DNA from: Streptomyces sp. NBC_01439
GTDB taxonomy: Bacteria; Actinomycetota; Actinomycetes; Streptomycetales; Streptomycetaceae
NCBI RefSeq assembly: GCF_036227605.1
Contig: NZ_CP109487.1
Coordinates: 4,407,501 to 4,471,500, forward strand
Length of the DNA stretch: 64,000 nucleotides
Direction of reading: 5' to 3'
The translations under genes were made by a program, and so were the position numbers. Shown piece by piece: positions 1 through 9,106 of the stretch. The notes under the pieces were generated by a model. That model had not been told where the DNA came from and ran no database searches. It was given only the letters and a program-made list of their open reading frames with translations. Every line of letters starts with the position of its first letter. The stretch's first letter is position 1.

Positions 1-633
1 GTGCGGCTGTCGCTGCTCACCTATCCCGTGCTGATGGCGGCCGACATCCTGGCGTACGGCGCGCAGGAGGTGCCGGTCGGGGAGGACCAGCGGCAGCACG
101 TCGAGCTGACCCGGGACCTGGCGGTGCGGTTCAACCAGCGGTACGGGCACACCTTCACCGTGCCGAAGGCGACGCTTCCGGCAGTGGCCGCGCGGGTCAT
201 GGACCTGCAGGATCCGACGTCGAAGATGGGGAAGTCCCACGAGAGCGGGGCCGGGATCGTCTATCTGCTCGACGAGCCCGGGGTCGTGCGCAAGAAGGTG
301 ATGCGGGCGGTCACCGACAGCGGGGACGACGGGGTGGTCTACGACCGGGAGGCGCGGCCGGGAGTCGCCAATCTGCTGGACATCCTGGCGGCGTGTACCG
401 GGGGTGATCCGGCCCTGCTCTCCGAGGGTTACAGCGGCTACGGGGCGCTGAAGCGGGACGTCGCCGACGCGGTGGTCGAACTGCTGCGGCCCGTACAGGA
501 GCGGCACGCGGAGCTGGCGGGCGATCCGGCCGAGGTGGAGAAGGTGCTGCGGGAGGGTGCCGGGCGGGCCAGGGAGCTGGCGCGGCCGGTGGTGGACCGG
601 GCGTACCGGGCCATCGGGCTGCTGGAGCCGTGA
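1..633 (+). CDS. trpS: Tryptophanyl-tRNA synthetase, C-terminal part (5' truncated by window edge)
   Basis: Class I aminoacyl-tRNA synthetase that charges tRNA-Trp. About 210 residues are visible; the family is usually about 330-340, so the N-terminal third, including the HIGH motif, lies outside the window, and the GTG at base 1 is an internal codon. Visible family features are the LTYPVLMAADIL helix, the VPVGEDQRQHVEL tRNA/tryptophan-site segment and a KMSKS-type loop written KMGKS (about residues 76-80). The C-terminal helical anticodon-binding region is complete and ends in TGA. It converges on proC with a strong hairpin between them. The assignment is secure from these motifs. Confidence 0.95.
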   Translation: MRLSLLTYPVLMAADILAYGAQEVPVGEDQRQHVELTRDLAVRFNQRYGHTFTVPKATLPAVAARVMDLQDPTSKMGKSHESGAGIVYLLDEPGVVRKKVMRAVTDSGDDGVVYDREARPGVANLLDILAACTGGDPALLSEGYSGYGALKRDVADAVVELLRPVQERHAELAGDPAEVEKVLREGAGRARELARPVVDRAYRAIGLLEP

Positions 634-635
634 CG

Positions 636-666
636 GGTGGGGCCCCGCTTGCCGCGGGACCCCACC
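636..666. terminator. Bidirectional hairpin between trpS and proC
   Basis: A 13-bp stem (GGTGGGGCCCCGC pairing with GCGGGACCCCACC, one mismatch) closes a 5-nt loop directly after the trpS stop and before the convergent proC stop. There is no long T-tract, as is common for terminators in high-GC actinobacteria. Its position between two convergent genes suggests it serves both. Confidence 0.6.
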
Positions 667-677
667 GTACGGACGTC

Positions 678-1487
678 TTAGCTGTTGCCGGAGGCGAGCT
701 CGCGGCTGCGGTCGCGGGCCGCTTCGAGGGCGGCGATGAGGGCGGCGCGCACGCCGTGCTTCTCCAGTTCGACGATGGCGTTGATCGTCGTGCCGGCCGG
801 GGAGGTGACGGCCTCGCGGAGCTTGACCGGGTGTTCGCCGCTGTCGCGCAGCATGACGGCGGCGCCGATGGCAGCCTGGACGATCAGGTCGTGGGCCTGG
901 GCGCGGGGCAGCCCGAGGAGGATGCCGGCGTCGGTCATGGCCTCGACGAGGAAGTAGAAGTACGCGGGGCCGGAGCCGGAGAGGGCGGTGGCCGCGTCCT
1001 GCTGGGACTCGGGAACGCGCAGGGTCTTGCCGACGCTGCCGAAGATCTCCTCGGTGTGGGCGAGGTGCGCCGCGGTGGCGTGGCTGCCTGCGGAGATGAC
1101 GGACATGGCCTCGTCGACGAGCGCGGGGGTGTTCGTCATGACGCGGACGACGGGGGTGCCGGGGGCGAGCCGCTCCTCGAAGAGGGCGGTGGGGACGCCG
1201 GCGGCGCCGCTGATGACCAGGCGGTCGGCGGGGACGTGCGGGGCGAGCTCGTCGAGGAGCTTGACCATGTCCTGGGGCTTGACGGTGAGGATGAGGGTGT
1301 CGGCGCGCTTGGCGGCCTCGGCGTTGGAGACGGCCTCGACCCCGTAGCGGGTGCGCAGTTCCTCGGCCCGTTCGGTGCGGCGGGCGGTGACGAGGAGCTT
1401 CGAGGCGGGCCAGCCGCCGCGGATCATTCCGCTGAGCAGGGCCTCGCCGATCTTGCCGGTACCGAGGACTGCGACTGTCTGGGTCAT
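678..1487 (-). CDS. proC: Pyrroline-5-carboxylate reductase
   Basis: Catalyses the last step of proline synthesis, reducing 1-pyrroline-5-carboxylate with NAD(P)H in the cytoplasm. The 269-residue protein starts with a Rossmann dinucleotide motif, VAVLGTGKIGEALLSG, and carries the P5CR signature near residues 220-245 (LREAVTSPAGTTINAIVELE), followed by the C-terminal helical dimerisation part. Length matches the family (about 270). The ATG is followed by MTQTVAVLGTGK, the usual start. It is a single gene converging on trpS, with about 115 bp upstream before the ABC permease stop. Confidence 0.95.
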   Translation of the reverse strand: MTQTVAVLGTGKIGEALLSGMIRGGWPASKLLVTARRTERAEELRTRYGVEAVSNAEAAKRADTLILTVKPQDMVKLLDELAPHVPADRLVISGAAGVPTALFEERLAPGTPVVRVMTNTPALVDEAMSVISAGSHATAAHLAHTEEIFGSVGKTLRVPESQQDAATALSGSGPAYFYFLVEAMTDAGILLGLPRAQAHDLIVQAAIGAAVMLRDSGEHPVKLREAVTSPAGTTINAIVELEKHGVRAALIAALEAARDRSRELASGNS

Positions 1488-1602
1488 TCCCGATCCACCT
1501 CGCCGAACAGTTCTTGCGCGTGAGCTACGTATACGTCCTCATCCTTGCACCCGGGCGGGGAAGCGGGAGGCGCTGTCCGGAGTGCGGTCAGGCCCGTAGG
1601 TG

Positions 1603-2340
1603 TCAAGGCGTCCGGCGGCGGAGGGTGACCGCGCCGAGGGCGAGGACGAACAGGGCGCAGGCGGCGACGATCGCGGCGTCGCGGACGAAGTCGGCGGTCA
1701 TGTCGGTGTGGGTGAGCACCTGGGTCATGCCGTCGACGGCGTAGGACATGGGCAGGACGTCGGAGAGTCCTTCGAGGACGGGGTGCATGGTGTCGCGGGC
1801 GGCGAAGAGGCCGCACAGGAGCAGCTGGGGGAAGATCACCGCCGGCATGAACTGGACGGCCTGGAATTCGGAGGCGGCGAAGGCGGAGACGAAGAGTCCG
1901 AGCGCGGTGCCGAGGAGGGCGTCGAGGAGGGCCACGAGGAGGAGCAGCCAGGGGGATCCGACGACGTCGAGGCCGAGGGCCCAGAGGGCGAGGCCGGTGG
2001 CGAGCAGGGACTGGAGGACGGCGACCGCGCCGAAGGCGAGGGCGTAGCCGGCGATGAGGTCGCCCTTGCCGAGCGGCATGGCGAGGAGGCGTTCCAGGGT
2101 TCCGGAGGTGCGTTCGCGCAGGGTGGCGATGGAGGTCACCAGGAACATGGTGATGAGGGGGAAGATCCCGAGGAGCGACGCGCCGATGCCGTCGAAGGTC
2201 TTGGGGCTGCCGTCGAAGACGAAGCGCAGCAGCGTGAGCATCAGTACGGGGATCAGGAGCATCAGCGCGATGGAGCGCGGGTCGTGGCGGAGCTGGCGCA
2301 GGACGCGGGCGGCGGTGGCGGCGGTGCGGGCGGCGTTCAT
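1603..2340 (-). CDS. ABC-2 type exporter, permease subunit
   Basis: Integral membrane half of an ABC-2 (DrrB-like) export pump. The start was set at the ATG whose A-T-G-A overlaps the stop of the upstream ATPase gene; the open frame extends further upstream but only as a shadow of that gene. The protein (245 aa) begins MNAARTAATAARVLRQLRHD, a cytoplasmic ABC-2 N-terminus, followed by about six hydrophobic segments, the first at residues 22-42. The segment with SGTLERLLAMPLGKGDLIAGY is the classic ABC-2 signature. It forms a two-gene operon with the ATPase. The substrate cannot be read from sequence; drugs, lipids or polyketides are typical for the family. Confidence 0.88.
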   Translation of the reverse strand: MNAARTAATAARVLRQLRHDPRSIALMLLIPVLMLTLLRFVFDGSPKTFDGIGASLLGIFPLITMFLVTSIATLRERTSGTLERLLAMPLGKGDLIAGYALAFGAVAVLQSLLATGLALWALGLDVVGSPWLLLLVALLDALLGTALGLFVSAFAASEFQAVQFMPAVIFPQLLLCGLFAARDTMHPVLEGLSDVLPMSYAVDGMTQVLTHTDMTADFVRDAAIVAACALFVLALGAVTLRRRTP

Positions 2341-3167
2341 CGGGTCTGCTCCCGGATGGCGGTGACGTTGGCGGCGGCGGCTTCGGCGTTGGCATTGGCA
2401 TTGGCTTCGTCGACGAGGCGCAGGAAGCCCTCTTCGACGGTGGTGGCGTGGGTACGGGTGCGCAGTGCGTCGGGGGTGTCCTGGGCGAGGATGCGGCCCT
2501 CGCGCATGAGGAGCAGGTCGTGGCAGCGCTCGGCCTCGTCCATGACGTGGGAGGAGACGAGGATCGTCGCGCCGCGGGTGGCGGTGATGTCGTGGAAGAG
2601 GTTCCACAGGTCCCGGCGCAGGACGGGGTCGAGGCCGACGGTGGGTTCGTCGAGGACGAGGAGTTCGGGGGTGCCGAGCAGGGCGACGGCGAGGGAGACG
2701 CGGCTGCGCTGGCCGCCCGAGAGGTTGCCGGCGAGGACGCCGGCGCGGCTGGTGAGGTCGACGTCGGTGATGGCGCGGGTGACGGCGGCGGCGCGGCGGT
2801 CGGCGGCGGCGCGGCCGGGGTCGAGGACGGCGGCGAAGTAGTCGAGGTTCTGTCGGACGGTGAGGTCGTCGTAGACGCTGGGCGCCTGGGTTACGTAGCC
2901 GATGCGGGAGCGGAGCCGGGGGTGGCCGGCGGGGTCGCCGAGGACGTCGAGGGTGCCGGTGACGTGGGCCTGGGTGCCGACGACGGCGCGCATGAGGGTG
3001 GATTTTCCGCAGCCGGAGGGGCCGAGGAGGCCGGTGATGCGGCCGCGGGGGACGTCGAAGGCGAGGGAGTCGAGGACGGTGCGGAGGGTGCGGCCGGTGC
3101 CGCGCCGGACGGTGAGGTCCCGGGCGTGGACGGCGGCCGGGTCTCCCTCGGCCTGGTTATTCATCAT
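2337..3167 (-). CDS. ABC-2 type exporter, ATP-binding subunit
   Basis: Cytoplasmic ATPase of the exporter. Visible motifs are Walker A GPSGCGKST (about residues 49-57), Q-loop (GYVTQAPSVYDDLTV), signature LSGGQRSRVSLA, Walker B LLVLDEP and the switch H in ILVSSHVMDEAERC. The 276-aa length includes a C-terminal EEGFLRL region as in DrrA-type proteins and an Asn/Ala-rich stretch before the stop. It overlaps the permease by 4 nt (ATGA), implying translational coupling. Two consecutive ATGs are available at the start. The start codon sits inside a perfect 10-2-10 palindrome (3157-3178), leaving almost no room for a ribosome-binding site, so a short-leader or leaderless message under an operator is possible. 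Confidence 0.9.
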   Translation of the reverse strand: MMNNQAEGDPAAVHARDLTVRRGTGRTLRTVLDSLAFDVPRGRITGLLGPSGCGKSTLMRAVVGTQAHVTGTLDVLGDPAGHPRLRSRIGYVTQAPSVYDDLTVRQNLDYFAAVLDPGRAAADRRAAAVTRAITDVDLTSRAGVLAGNLSGGQRSRVSLAVALLGTPELLVLDEPTVGLDPVLRRDLWNLFHDITATRGATILVSSHVMDEAERCHDLLLMREGRILAQDTPDALRTRTHATTVEEGFLRLVDEANANANAEAAAANVTAIREQTR

Positions 3168-3178
3168 GTGATGAATAA
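3157..3178. promoter_or_regulatory. Perfect 10-2-10 palindrome over the ABC exporter start codon (candidate operator)
   Basis: The arm TTATTCATCA is followed by TG and then its exact reverse complement TGATGAATAA. This is an AT-rich island in very GC-rich DNA and covers the first codons of the ATPase gene. Such sites are typical of dimeric repressors (GntR, TetR, MarR or PadR types), but no regulator gene is adjacent, so the cognate protein is unknown. Confidence 0.55.
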
Positions 3179-3261
3179 TGCTCCTGGCGGTGCCGTGCCG
3201 TCAATCGCCGGGATGGATGCGGGCTGTCTCCTGCTGCTGCGCCGCCGCGAGCGGCGCCGGG

Positions 3262-3792
3262 CTACTTCTTGCGCTTGGACCGGCGGGCGGCCGGGTTCCC
3301 CGTACGGGTGCTGCGGCGGCGTGCGTATTCGGCCCGGGCGCGCTCGTACTCGGCGCGGCGGAGCTTCTCGCCCGGCGCCTCGCCGAGGCAGCGCAGGAAG
3401 TACGCGATCAGGGAGCCGATGAAACCGATCGCCTTGAGGCCCTTGAGGGCGGCCTCGTCGGAGGACGGGGCGGGGCGACTGCTGTAGGAGGCCCAGGTCT
3501 TGGTGAAGGCGATGGAGCTGGCGATCGCGAAGAGGATGACGACCGAGATGCTGAGGAAGGGGCCGACGTTGCCGATCTCCAGGCCCTCGTAGGCGAAGCG
3601 GAGCATCATGGCGGAGGCGATGGCGGTGGCCAGCGAGCCGATGGCGAGAGCGACGCGGCGCAGCGCGTAGCCGCCGTCGTGCTCGACCCAGGTGGTGCCG
3701 AAGAACGGGATCGGCTCGGGCTGCGGGCCTGCGGGCACCGCGGCCGGCTCGGCCGGCTCGGCGTGGGTCTGGTCTCGCTGGTCGTCGCTCAC
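3262..3792 (-). CDS. Small conserved membrane protein of unknown function
   Basis: A 176-aa protein that I do not recognise as a named family. The N-terminus (residues 1-40) is Pro/Ala/Glu-rich and contains PIPFFGTTWVEHDGGYALRR just before the first hydrophobic segment (about 48-66). A second segment lies at about 77-97 and a shorter one at about 121-134. The last 40 residues are strongly basic (RRAEYERARAEYARRRS, ending RSKRKK), suggesting a cytoplasmic tail. It is monocistronic between the ABC exporter and the SH3-fold gene. Clean high-GC coding bias supports a real gene. Confidence 0.75.
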   Translation of the reverse strand: MSDDQRDQTHAEPAEPAAVPAGPQPEPIPFFGTTWVEHDGGYALRRVALAIGSLATAIASAMMLRFAYEGLEIGNVGPFLSISVVILFAIASSIAFTKTWASYSSRPAPSSDEAALKGLKAIGFIGSLIAYFLRCLGEAPGEKLRRAEYERARAEYARRRSTRTGNPAARRSKRKK

Positions 3793-3912
3793 GTCAGCGA
3801 TTATCCCTCGCCGGGCCGGTCGGGCCGGGTGTGTCTCACGTGTCAGACGGGTCGCCGGGACACGCCGGGCGCGCCGCGCCGCCCGCCGATCGCCGGGCCC
3901 GCTCCGGGACGG

Positions 3913-4215
3913 TCAGCCGCACTGGTTGGTGACGTAGCCGTCACTGCCGGTTCTCACGTACGCGTCGGAGACGAACCGGCCGTTGCCGACGCAGTCCCAG
4001 ATGTCCGTCGTGCCGTACGGACCCGAGACGGTGGTGCCCTCGCACTGGCAACGGAGCGAGACGATCGCTCCGAGCGGCAGGACCTCGATGATCGGGTAGT
4101 TGGTGCCGGGCCCGTTGCGGACGTTCAGCCGGGCGCCGGGAGCGACCGGGAACATCGGGTAGCCGGAACCGGAGGCCGCGCTCTGGATCTGGCTGGAATC
4201 CTTCTCAACTGACAT
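3913..4215 (-). CDS. Small SH3-fold (SH3b-like) protein
   Basis: A 100-aa protein with the bacterial SH3 pattern: ARLNVRNGPGTNYPIIEVLPLGAIVSLRCQC (LNVRNGPG...G...L..G, residues about 27-60), then IWDCVGNGRFVSDAYVRT, the usual W...YV close of the fold. Bacterial SH3 domains generally bind peptidoglycan or peptides. Three cysteines outside the core suggest disulfides, which fits an exported protein, yet no signal peptide is visible from the ATG used. It is divergent from the Ser/Thr kinase gene. The fold assignment is good; the role is unknown. Confidence 0.75.
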   Translation of the reverse strand: MSVEKDSSQIQSAASGSGYPMFPVAPGARLNVRNGPGTNYPIIEVLPLGAIVSLRCQCEGTTVSGPYGTTDIWDCVGNGRFVSDAYVRTGSDGYVTNQCG

Positions 4216-4321
4216 GCAAAATCTCCCCCCATGGCTGTTGCACTGCGCAACTCGCGCAGGGTAGCAGGACCTTGAAGATGCGCAGGGGTCATCGACTAGG
4301 CTCCGACGGGGGTGGTGAGCG

Positions 4322-6451
4322 GTGCATTCGCTGCGCGCGGACTACGTGGGCTTTCCGGAGTACGCCGGGCAGTACCGGCTCGAATCGGTGCTCGGCTCCG
4401 GAGGGATGGGCGTCGTCCATCTGGCCACGTCCGACTCGGGGCTGAAACTCGCCGTCAAGATCGTGCACGCCGAGCACGCGGTGGATCCGGAGTTCCGGGC
4501 TCGGTTCCGCCAGGAAGTCGCGGCCGCACGGCGGGTGAGCGGGGCATTCACCGCGCCCGTGGTGGATGCCGACCCCGATGCCGAACGGCCTTGGATGGCA
4601 ACGCTGTTCATCGACGCGCCGACGCTCGCCGAACGGGTACGGGAACACGTCCTCGACCCCGTGGAACTCGCCCGGCTCGCCGCCGGCCTGAGCGAGGCCC
4701 TGCGGGACATCCACCGGGCCGGAGTGGTGCACCGGGACCTGAAACCCAGCAACGTGCTGATGGCTCCGGACGGCGTGCGGGTCATCGACTTCGGGATCTC
4801 GCGTCCGGCGGACAGCGACCTGCGGACCGAGACCGGGAAGCTGATCGGCACTCCGCCGTACATGGCGCCCGAGCAGTTCCAACGACCGCGGGACGTGGGG
4901 ACGGCCGCCGACGTCTTCGCCTTGGGGTCCGTGCTCGTGCACGCGGCGACGGGGCACGGACCGTTCGACTCGGACAGCCACTACCTGGTGGCGTACCAGG
5001 TGGTGCACAGCGAGCCCGATCTGACCGGGCTGCCGCGGCGGCTCGTACCGCTCGTCGCCCGGTGCCTGGCGAAGGATCCGGAGCAGCGGCCCACCGCCGA
5101 GGAGCTGATCGCCGAGATGCGGGCGATCGCGTACCCGACGGCCGAGGAAACCCAGGCCTTCGTCCCCCGGCAGCGGCAGCCCGCCGACTCGGAGCAGATC
5201 ACGCACCAGCGGGTACGGAGCGCCGTCGAACCCGGGACGGCCGCCGGACGCCGGGCCCGCCTGGCCGTCGGGATCGGGGTCGGGCTGCTGCTCACTGGCG
5301 CTGCCGCAGTCGGCGGGTACTGGCAATTCGGAACGGACGGCGGACACCCCGGCCAGATCGCCGCGCAGGCTGATCCTGCACCGCAGAAGAGCTTCGCGCC
5401 CTGGGCCGTCCCCTTGGGGAAGCCCGGTACGGGCAGCCGGATCGGAGCCTGCTCCTGGCAGTCGCAGGCCCTCTACTGTGCCGGTCCGGGCCTCGTCGCG
5501 GCCCGCCTGAACCCCGCGGACGGCACGACCCTGTGGGCGGTGGAGGCGACCACCGAGGCGCCCCGGACGAAGGCCCTCCGTGCGCCGCTACACGCGGGCG
5601 GGCAGGTCCTCGTCGTGGCGCCGGACTACGAGACCCTCCAGGCGCTGGACCCGGGCACGGGAACGGAGACCTGGAGGCGGAAGCTGCCGGGCGTCACACA
5701 GGTGGTGACAGCGGGCGGGCAGGTCCTGCTCTTGGGACCGACCGGCAGCGTCACTGCCCTGGACGCGGCCACCGGCACGCCGCGCTGGACCCAGCAGATC
5801 GGCGGGGCCGGTGCCGAGTGGTGGGGCGGCACGGACGAGCCCGGAGCCCCCGGGGGGCTGTACGTGGCGACACCCGGGAGCGACAGCGGGTCGACCCAAC
5901 TCGCCGCGGTGGACCCGTCGAACGGGACGGTGCGCTGGCAGCTCCGGACGGCGGGGCGGCTGCGCCCGGTCGGCGTGGCGCAGGGCGGGCTGTACCTGCT
6001 GGACCTCGACGCGTCCTCCCGGACCGGCGCGGTCGTGCGCGCCGACCTGGCGGGGCACGGGGTGCAGCGCGTGCAACTGACAGCGCCGGTCTACGACGCG
6101 GAACCGGCCGTGGGCCAGGACGGCACCGTGTACCTCTTCGGGACCTCGGGCACGCTGGTCGCGGTCGGAGCGGCCAAGGAGCAGTGGCGACTGGAGACGG
6201 GCGTGGCCGTGGCCTCCCGACCGGTGTTTGCCGACGGCCGGGTGTTCCTGATGACCCCGGACGGGCGGCTCCTGGCCTTCGACGCGGCCAACGGGCGTGC
6301 TGCGGGACAGACGAAGCCGCGCATGGCCGACACCAGCGCCAAGTACACCTCCACCTTGCCCGCGCCCGCGGTCGGCGGTGGGCGGGTGTTCACGGGGGCG
6401 CCCGACGGGTCAGTGTTCGCGGTGGCCGCAGGGGATCCCGGCGCCTGGTGA
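4322..6451 (+). CDS. Transmembrane Ser/Thr protein kinase with PQQ-type beta-propeller sensor
   Basis: Hanks-type kinase of 709 aa. The kinase domain (about residues 17-270) shows the glycine loop GSGGMG (25-30), catalytic Lys in LAVKIV (46), HRDLKPSN (137-144), DFG (156-158) and APE (182-184), all intact. A juxtamembrane linker is followed by one hydrophobic segment (about 313-334). The extracellular half (about 360-709) has repeated W/G-rich blades (LDPGTGTETWRRKL, LDAATGTPRWTQQI, VDPSNGTVRWQLRT), typical of PQQ/quinoprotein-like propellers. Expected topology is an intracellular kinase and an extracytoplasmic ligand-sensing propeller. The start is GTG at 4322. It converges on ilvD with a 17-bp hairpin between them. 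Confidence 0.92.
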   Translation: MHSLRADYVGFPEYAGQYRLESVLGSGGMGVVHLATSDSGLKLAVKIVHAEHAVDPEFRARFRQEVAAARRVSGAFTAPVVDADPDAERPWMATLFIDAPTLAERVREHVLDPVELARLAAGLSEALRDIHRAGVVHRDLKPSNVLMAPDGVRVIDFGISRPADSDLRTETGKLIGTPPYMAPEQFQRPRDVGTAADVFALGSVLVHAATGHGPFDSDSHYLVAYQVVHSEPDLTGLPRRLVPLVARCLAKDPEQRPTAEELIAEMRAIAYPTAEETQAFVPRQRQPADSEQITHQRVRSAVEPGTAAGRRARLAVGIGVGLLLTGAAAVGGYWQFGTDGGHPGQIAAQADPAPQKSFAPWAVPLGKPGTGSRIGACSWQSQALYCAGPGLVAARLNPADGTTLWAVEATTEAPRTKALRAPLHAGGQVLVVAPDYETLQALDPGTGTETWRRKLPGVTQVVTAGGQVLLLGPTGSVTALDAATGTPRWTQQIGGAGAEWWGGTDEPGAPGGLYVATPGSDSGSTQLAAVDPSNGTVRWQLRTAGRLRPVGVAQGGLYLLDLDASSRTGAVVRADLAGHGVQRVQLTAPVYDAEPAVGQDGTVYLFGTSGTLVAVGAAKEQWRLETGVAVASRPVFADGRVFLMTPDGRLLAFDAANGRAAGQTKPRMADTSAKYTSTLPAPAVGGGRVFTGAPDGSVFAVAAGDPGAW

Positions 6452-6454
6452 GAC

Positions 6455-6492
6455 GCCGGCGCCCCCGCACCGGAGGGTGCGGGGGCGCCGGC
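6455..6492. terminator. Strong hairpin between convergent kinase and ilvD genes
   Basis: A perfect 17-bp GC-rich stem (GCCGGCGCCCCCGCACC and its complement) with a 4-nt loop lies immediately after the kinase stop and just beyond the ilvD stop on the other strand. It probably terminates both transcripts. Confidence 0.7.
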
Positions 6493-6503
6493 CGGGTCGG
6501 TCG

Positions 6504-8354
6504 TCAGCCCAGGAGGGAGACGTCGCGGACCGCGCCCTTGTCGGCGCTGGTGGCCATCGCGGCGTAGGCGCGCAGGGCTGCGGAGACCTTGCGCTCGCGG
6601 TTCTTCGGGGCGTAGACGCCGCCGAGGGCCGCGTGGCGGGCCGCCAGGGTGGCCTCGTCGACGAGGACCTCGATGGACCGGTTCGGGATGTCGATGCGGA
6701 TCCGGTCGCCGTCCTCGACGACCGCGATGGTGCCGCCCGAGGCCGCTTCCGGGGAGGCGTGGCCGATGGACAGGCCCGAGGTGCCGCCGGAGAAGCGGCC
6801 GTCCGTCACCAGGGCGCAGGACTTGCCGAGGCCGCGGCCCTTGAGGAAGGAGGTCGGGTAGAGCATCTCCTGCATGCCGGGGCCGCCCCGCGGGCCCTCG
6901 TAGCGGATGACGACGACGTCGCCCTCCTTGATCTGCTTGTTGAGGATCTTGTCGACGGCCTCGTCCTGGGACTCGCAGACGACCGCCGGGCCCTCGAACG
7001 TCCAGATCGACTCGTCGACGCCGGCGGTCTTCACGACGCAGCCGTCGACGGCGATGTTGCCGCGCAGCACGGCGAGGCCGCCGTCCTTGGAGTACGCGTG
7101 CTGCACCGAGCGGATGCAGCCGCCCTCGGCGTCGAGGTCGAGGGTCTCCCAACGCTTGGACTGGGAGAAGGCGGTGGCGGAGCGCTCACAGCCGGGGGCC
7201 GCGTGCCACAGTTCCATCGCCGTGTCGCTGGCCGTGCCGGAGCGGGCGTCCCACTTCGCGAGCCAGTCCTCCAGGCCGTCCGAGTGGACGGTGGTGATGT
7301 CCTTGTTGAGGAGACCGCCGCGGTGCAGCTCGCCGAGGATGGCGGGGATGCCGCCGGCGCGGTGGATGTCCTCCATGTAGTACGTGCCGCCGGGCGCCAC
7401 GTTCGGCGCGACCTTGGCCAGGCACGGGACGCGGCGCGAGACGGCGTCGATGTCGGTGAGGTCGTAGTCCAGGCCCGCTTCCTGCGCGGCGGCCAGCAGG
7501 TGCAGGATCGTGTTCGTGGAGCCGCCCATCGCGATGTCGAGGGCCATGGCGTTCTCGAAGGCCTCGCGGGTGGCGATGCTGCGCGGGAGGACGGACTCGT
7601 CGCCGTCCTCGTAGTAGCGCTTGGTGATCTCCACGACCGTGCGGCCGGCGTCCTCGTACAGGGCGCGGCGGGCCGTGTGCGTGGCGAGGACCGAGCCGTT
7701 GCCGGGCAGGGCCAGGCCGATGGCCTCGGCGAGGCAGTTCATCGAGTTGGCGGTGAACATGCCGCTACAGGAGCCACAGGTCGGACAGGCGTTCTCCTCG
7801 ATGCGGAGCACGTCCGCGTCCGAGACGTTCTCGTTGGAGGCGTCGACCATGGCGTCGATCAGGTCGAGCTTGCGGACGGTGCCGTCGACGAGGGTGGCCT
7901 GACCGGCCTCCATCGGTCCGCCCGAGACGAAGACGACCGGGATGTTGAGGCGCATGGCGGCCATCAGCATGCCGGGGGTGATCTTGTCGCAGTTGGAGAT
8001 GCAGATCAGCGCGTCGGCGCAGTGCGCCTCGACCATGTACTCCACGCTGTCGGCGATCAGGTCGCGGGACGGCAGGGAGTACAGCATGCCGCCGTGGCCC
8101 ATGGCGATGCCGTCGTCGACCGCGATGGTGTTGAACTCGCGCGGGATCGCACCGGCGGCACGGATGGCGTCGGAGACGATGCGGCCGACGGGGGCCAGGT
8201 GGGTGTGACCGGGGACGAACTCGGTGAAGGAGTTGGCGACCGCGACGATCGGCTTGCCGATGTCCGCGCTCGCTACGCCCGACGCGCGCATAAGCGCACG
8301 CGCGCCTGCCATGTTGCGGCCGTGGGTGACGGTGCGGGACCTCAGCTCGGGCAT
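6504..8354 (-). CDS. ilvD: Dihydroxy-acid dehydratase
   Basis: Dehydrates 2,3-dihydroxy-isovalerate and -methylvalerate in valine and isoleucine synthesis (and supplies the pantoate precursor). The 616-aa length is exactly that of the long IlvD form. Iron-sulfur ligands are visible: C122 in [14 protein letters not shown] and the [16 protein letters not shown] motif (about 190-205). The second signature, [20 protein letters not shown], is near the C-terminus. The start is ATG followed by [20 protein letters not shown], as in orthologues. It is a single gene with its own upstream region of about 120 bp. Confidence 0.97.
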   Translation of the reverse strand: MPELRSRTVTHGRNMAGARALMRASGVASADIGKPIVAVANSFTEFVPGHTHLAPVGRIVSDAIRAAGAIPREFNTIAVDDGIAMGHGGMLYSLPSRDLIADSVEYMVEAHCADALICISNCDKITPGMLMAAMRLNIPVVFVSGGPMEAGQATLVDGTVRKLDLIDAMVDASNENVSDADVLRIEENACPTCGSCSGMFTANSMNCLAEAIGLALPGNGSVLATHTARRALYEDAGRTVVEITKRYYEDGDESVLPRSIATREAFENAMALDIAMGGSTNTILHLLAAAQEAGLDYDLTDIDAVSRRVPCLAKVAPNVAPGGTYYMEDIHRAGGIPAILGELHRGGLLNKDITTVHSDGLEDWLAKWDARSGTASDTAMELWHAAPGCERSATAFSQSKRWETLDLDAEGGCIRSVQHAYSKDGGLAVLRGNIAVDGCVVKTAGVDESIWTFEGPAVVCESQDEAVDKILNKQIKEGDVVVIRYEGPRGGPGMQEMLYPTSFLKGRGLGKSCALVTDGRFSGGTSGLSIGHASPEAASGGTIAVVEDGDRIRIDIPNRSIEVLVDEATLAARHAALGGVYAPKNRERKVSAALRAYAAMATSADKGAVRDVSLLG

Positions 8355-8476
8355 GCGGTTTCACTCCCCATGAGAGCGGCTGTACGGTCAGCCGCGACTG
8401 CGGATATGGCTCAGCTACGAGGCTACGCCCACCGCCCGCGATCCGGACACCGTGTCCGGATGCCGGGACGGCGGGC

Positions 8477-9106
8477 TCATTCCTCGGTCAGGTACCGCTG
8501 GAGCGTGGGCGCCACGAGGGCCACGATCTCCTCCGGGTCGGCGGAGGCGAGGGGCTCCACCTGGACCACGTACCGCAGGATCGCGATGCCGACCATGTGG
8601 GAGGCGGCCAGCTCGGCACGGAAGGTCGGGTCGGAGACGTCGAGGTCTGCGGCGACCCGCTCCAGGACCCGCCGCAGCACCAGCCCGCGCAGCACCTTCG
8701 CGGCGGCCTCGTGCGTCAGCGCGGACCGGATCACCGCGAGCAGCGGTGCCCGGGTGGCCGGGTTCTCCCAGACGCCGAGGAAATAGCGCGCCAGACGCTC
8801 TCCGATGCCGTCCGGCCCCTCCCCCACGACGGCGGGGACCACCAGGGCCGGCTCCATGCTGATCTCGATGGCCGCGGCGAACAGGTCGTCCTTGCTGCCG
8901 AAGTAGTGGTGCACCAGCGCCGGGTCCACGCCGGCGACCTTCGCGATGCCGCGCACGGACGTCTTGTCGTACCCGCGCTCCGCGAACACCTCGCGGGCGG
9001 CGAGCCGGATGCGCTCCTGGGTGCCGGGGCCGTCGTCGGCCTCGTCCTGCCGGGGCCGGCCGGGGCCGCGGCGGCGCGGCTTGGGTGCGTCAGGGGCATC
9101 GGTCAC
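8477..9106 (-). CDS. TetR family transcriptional regulator
   Basis: A 209-aa regulator. The first 27 residues are a basic/Pro tail ([14 protein letters not shown]), then the Tet[52 protein letters not shown]. The C-terminal domain (about 85-209) resembles the TetR_C_17 type found in many actinobacterial regulators. The start is the GTG at 9104-9106, which overlaps the stop of the upstream isomerase gene by 4 nt (GTGA), so the two are translationally coupled. The target is unknown; the coupled enzyme gene is the obvious candidate. Confidence 0.88.
   Translation of the reverse strand: MTDAPDAPKPRRRGPGRPRQDEADDGPGTQERIRLAAREVFAERGYDKTSVRGIAKVAGVDPALVHHYFGSKDDLFAAAIEISMEPALVVPAVVGEGPDGIGERLARYFLGVWENPATRAPLLAVIRSALTHEAAAKVLRGLVLRRVLERVAADLDVSDPTFRAELAASHMVGIAILRYVVQVEPLASADPEEIVALVAPTLQRYLTEE

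Noticed and set aside
630..1523. Long open frame on the plus strand opposite proC, and similar long frames opposite most genes
   Set aside because: These are antisense shadows caused by the very high GC content; they have no family-like sequence and overlap clear genes.
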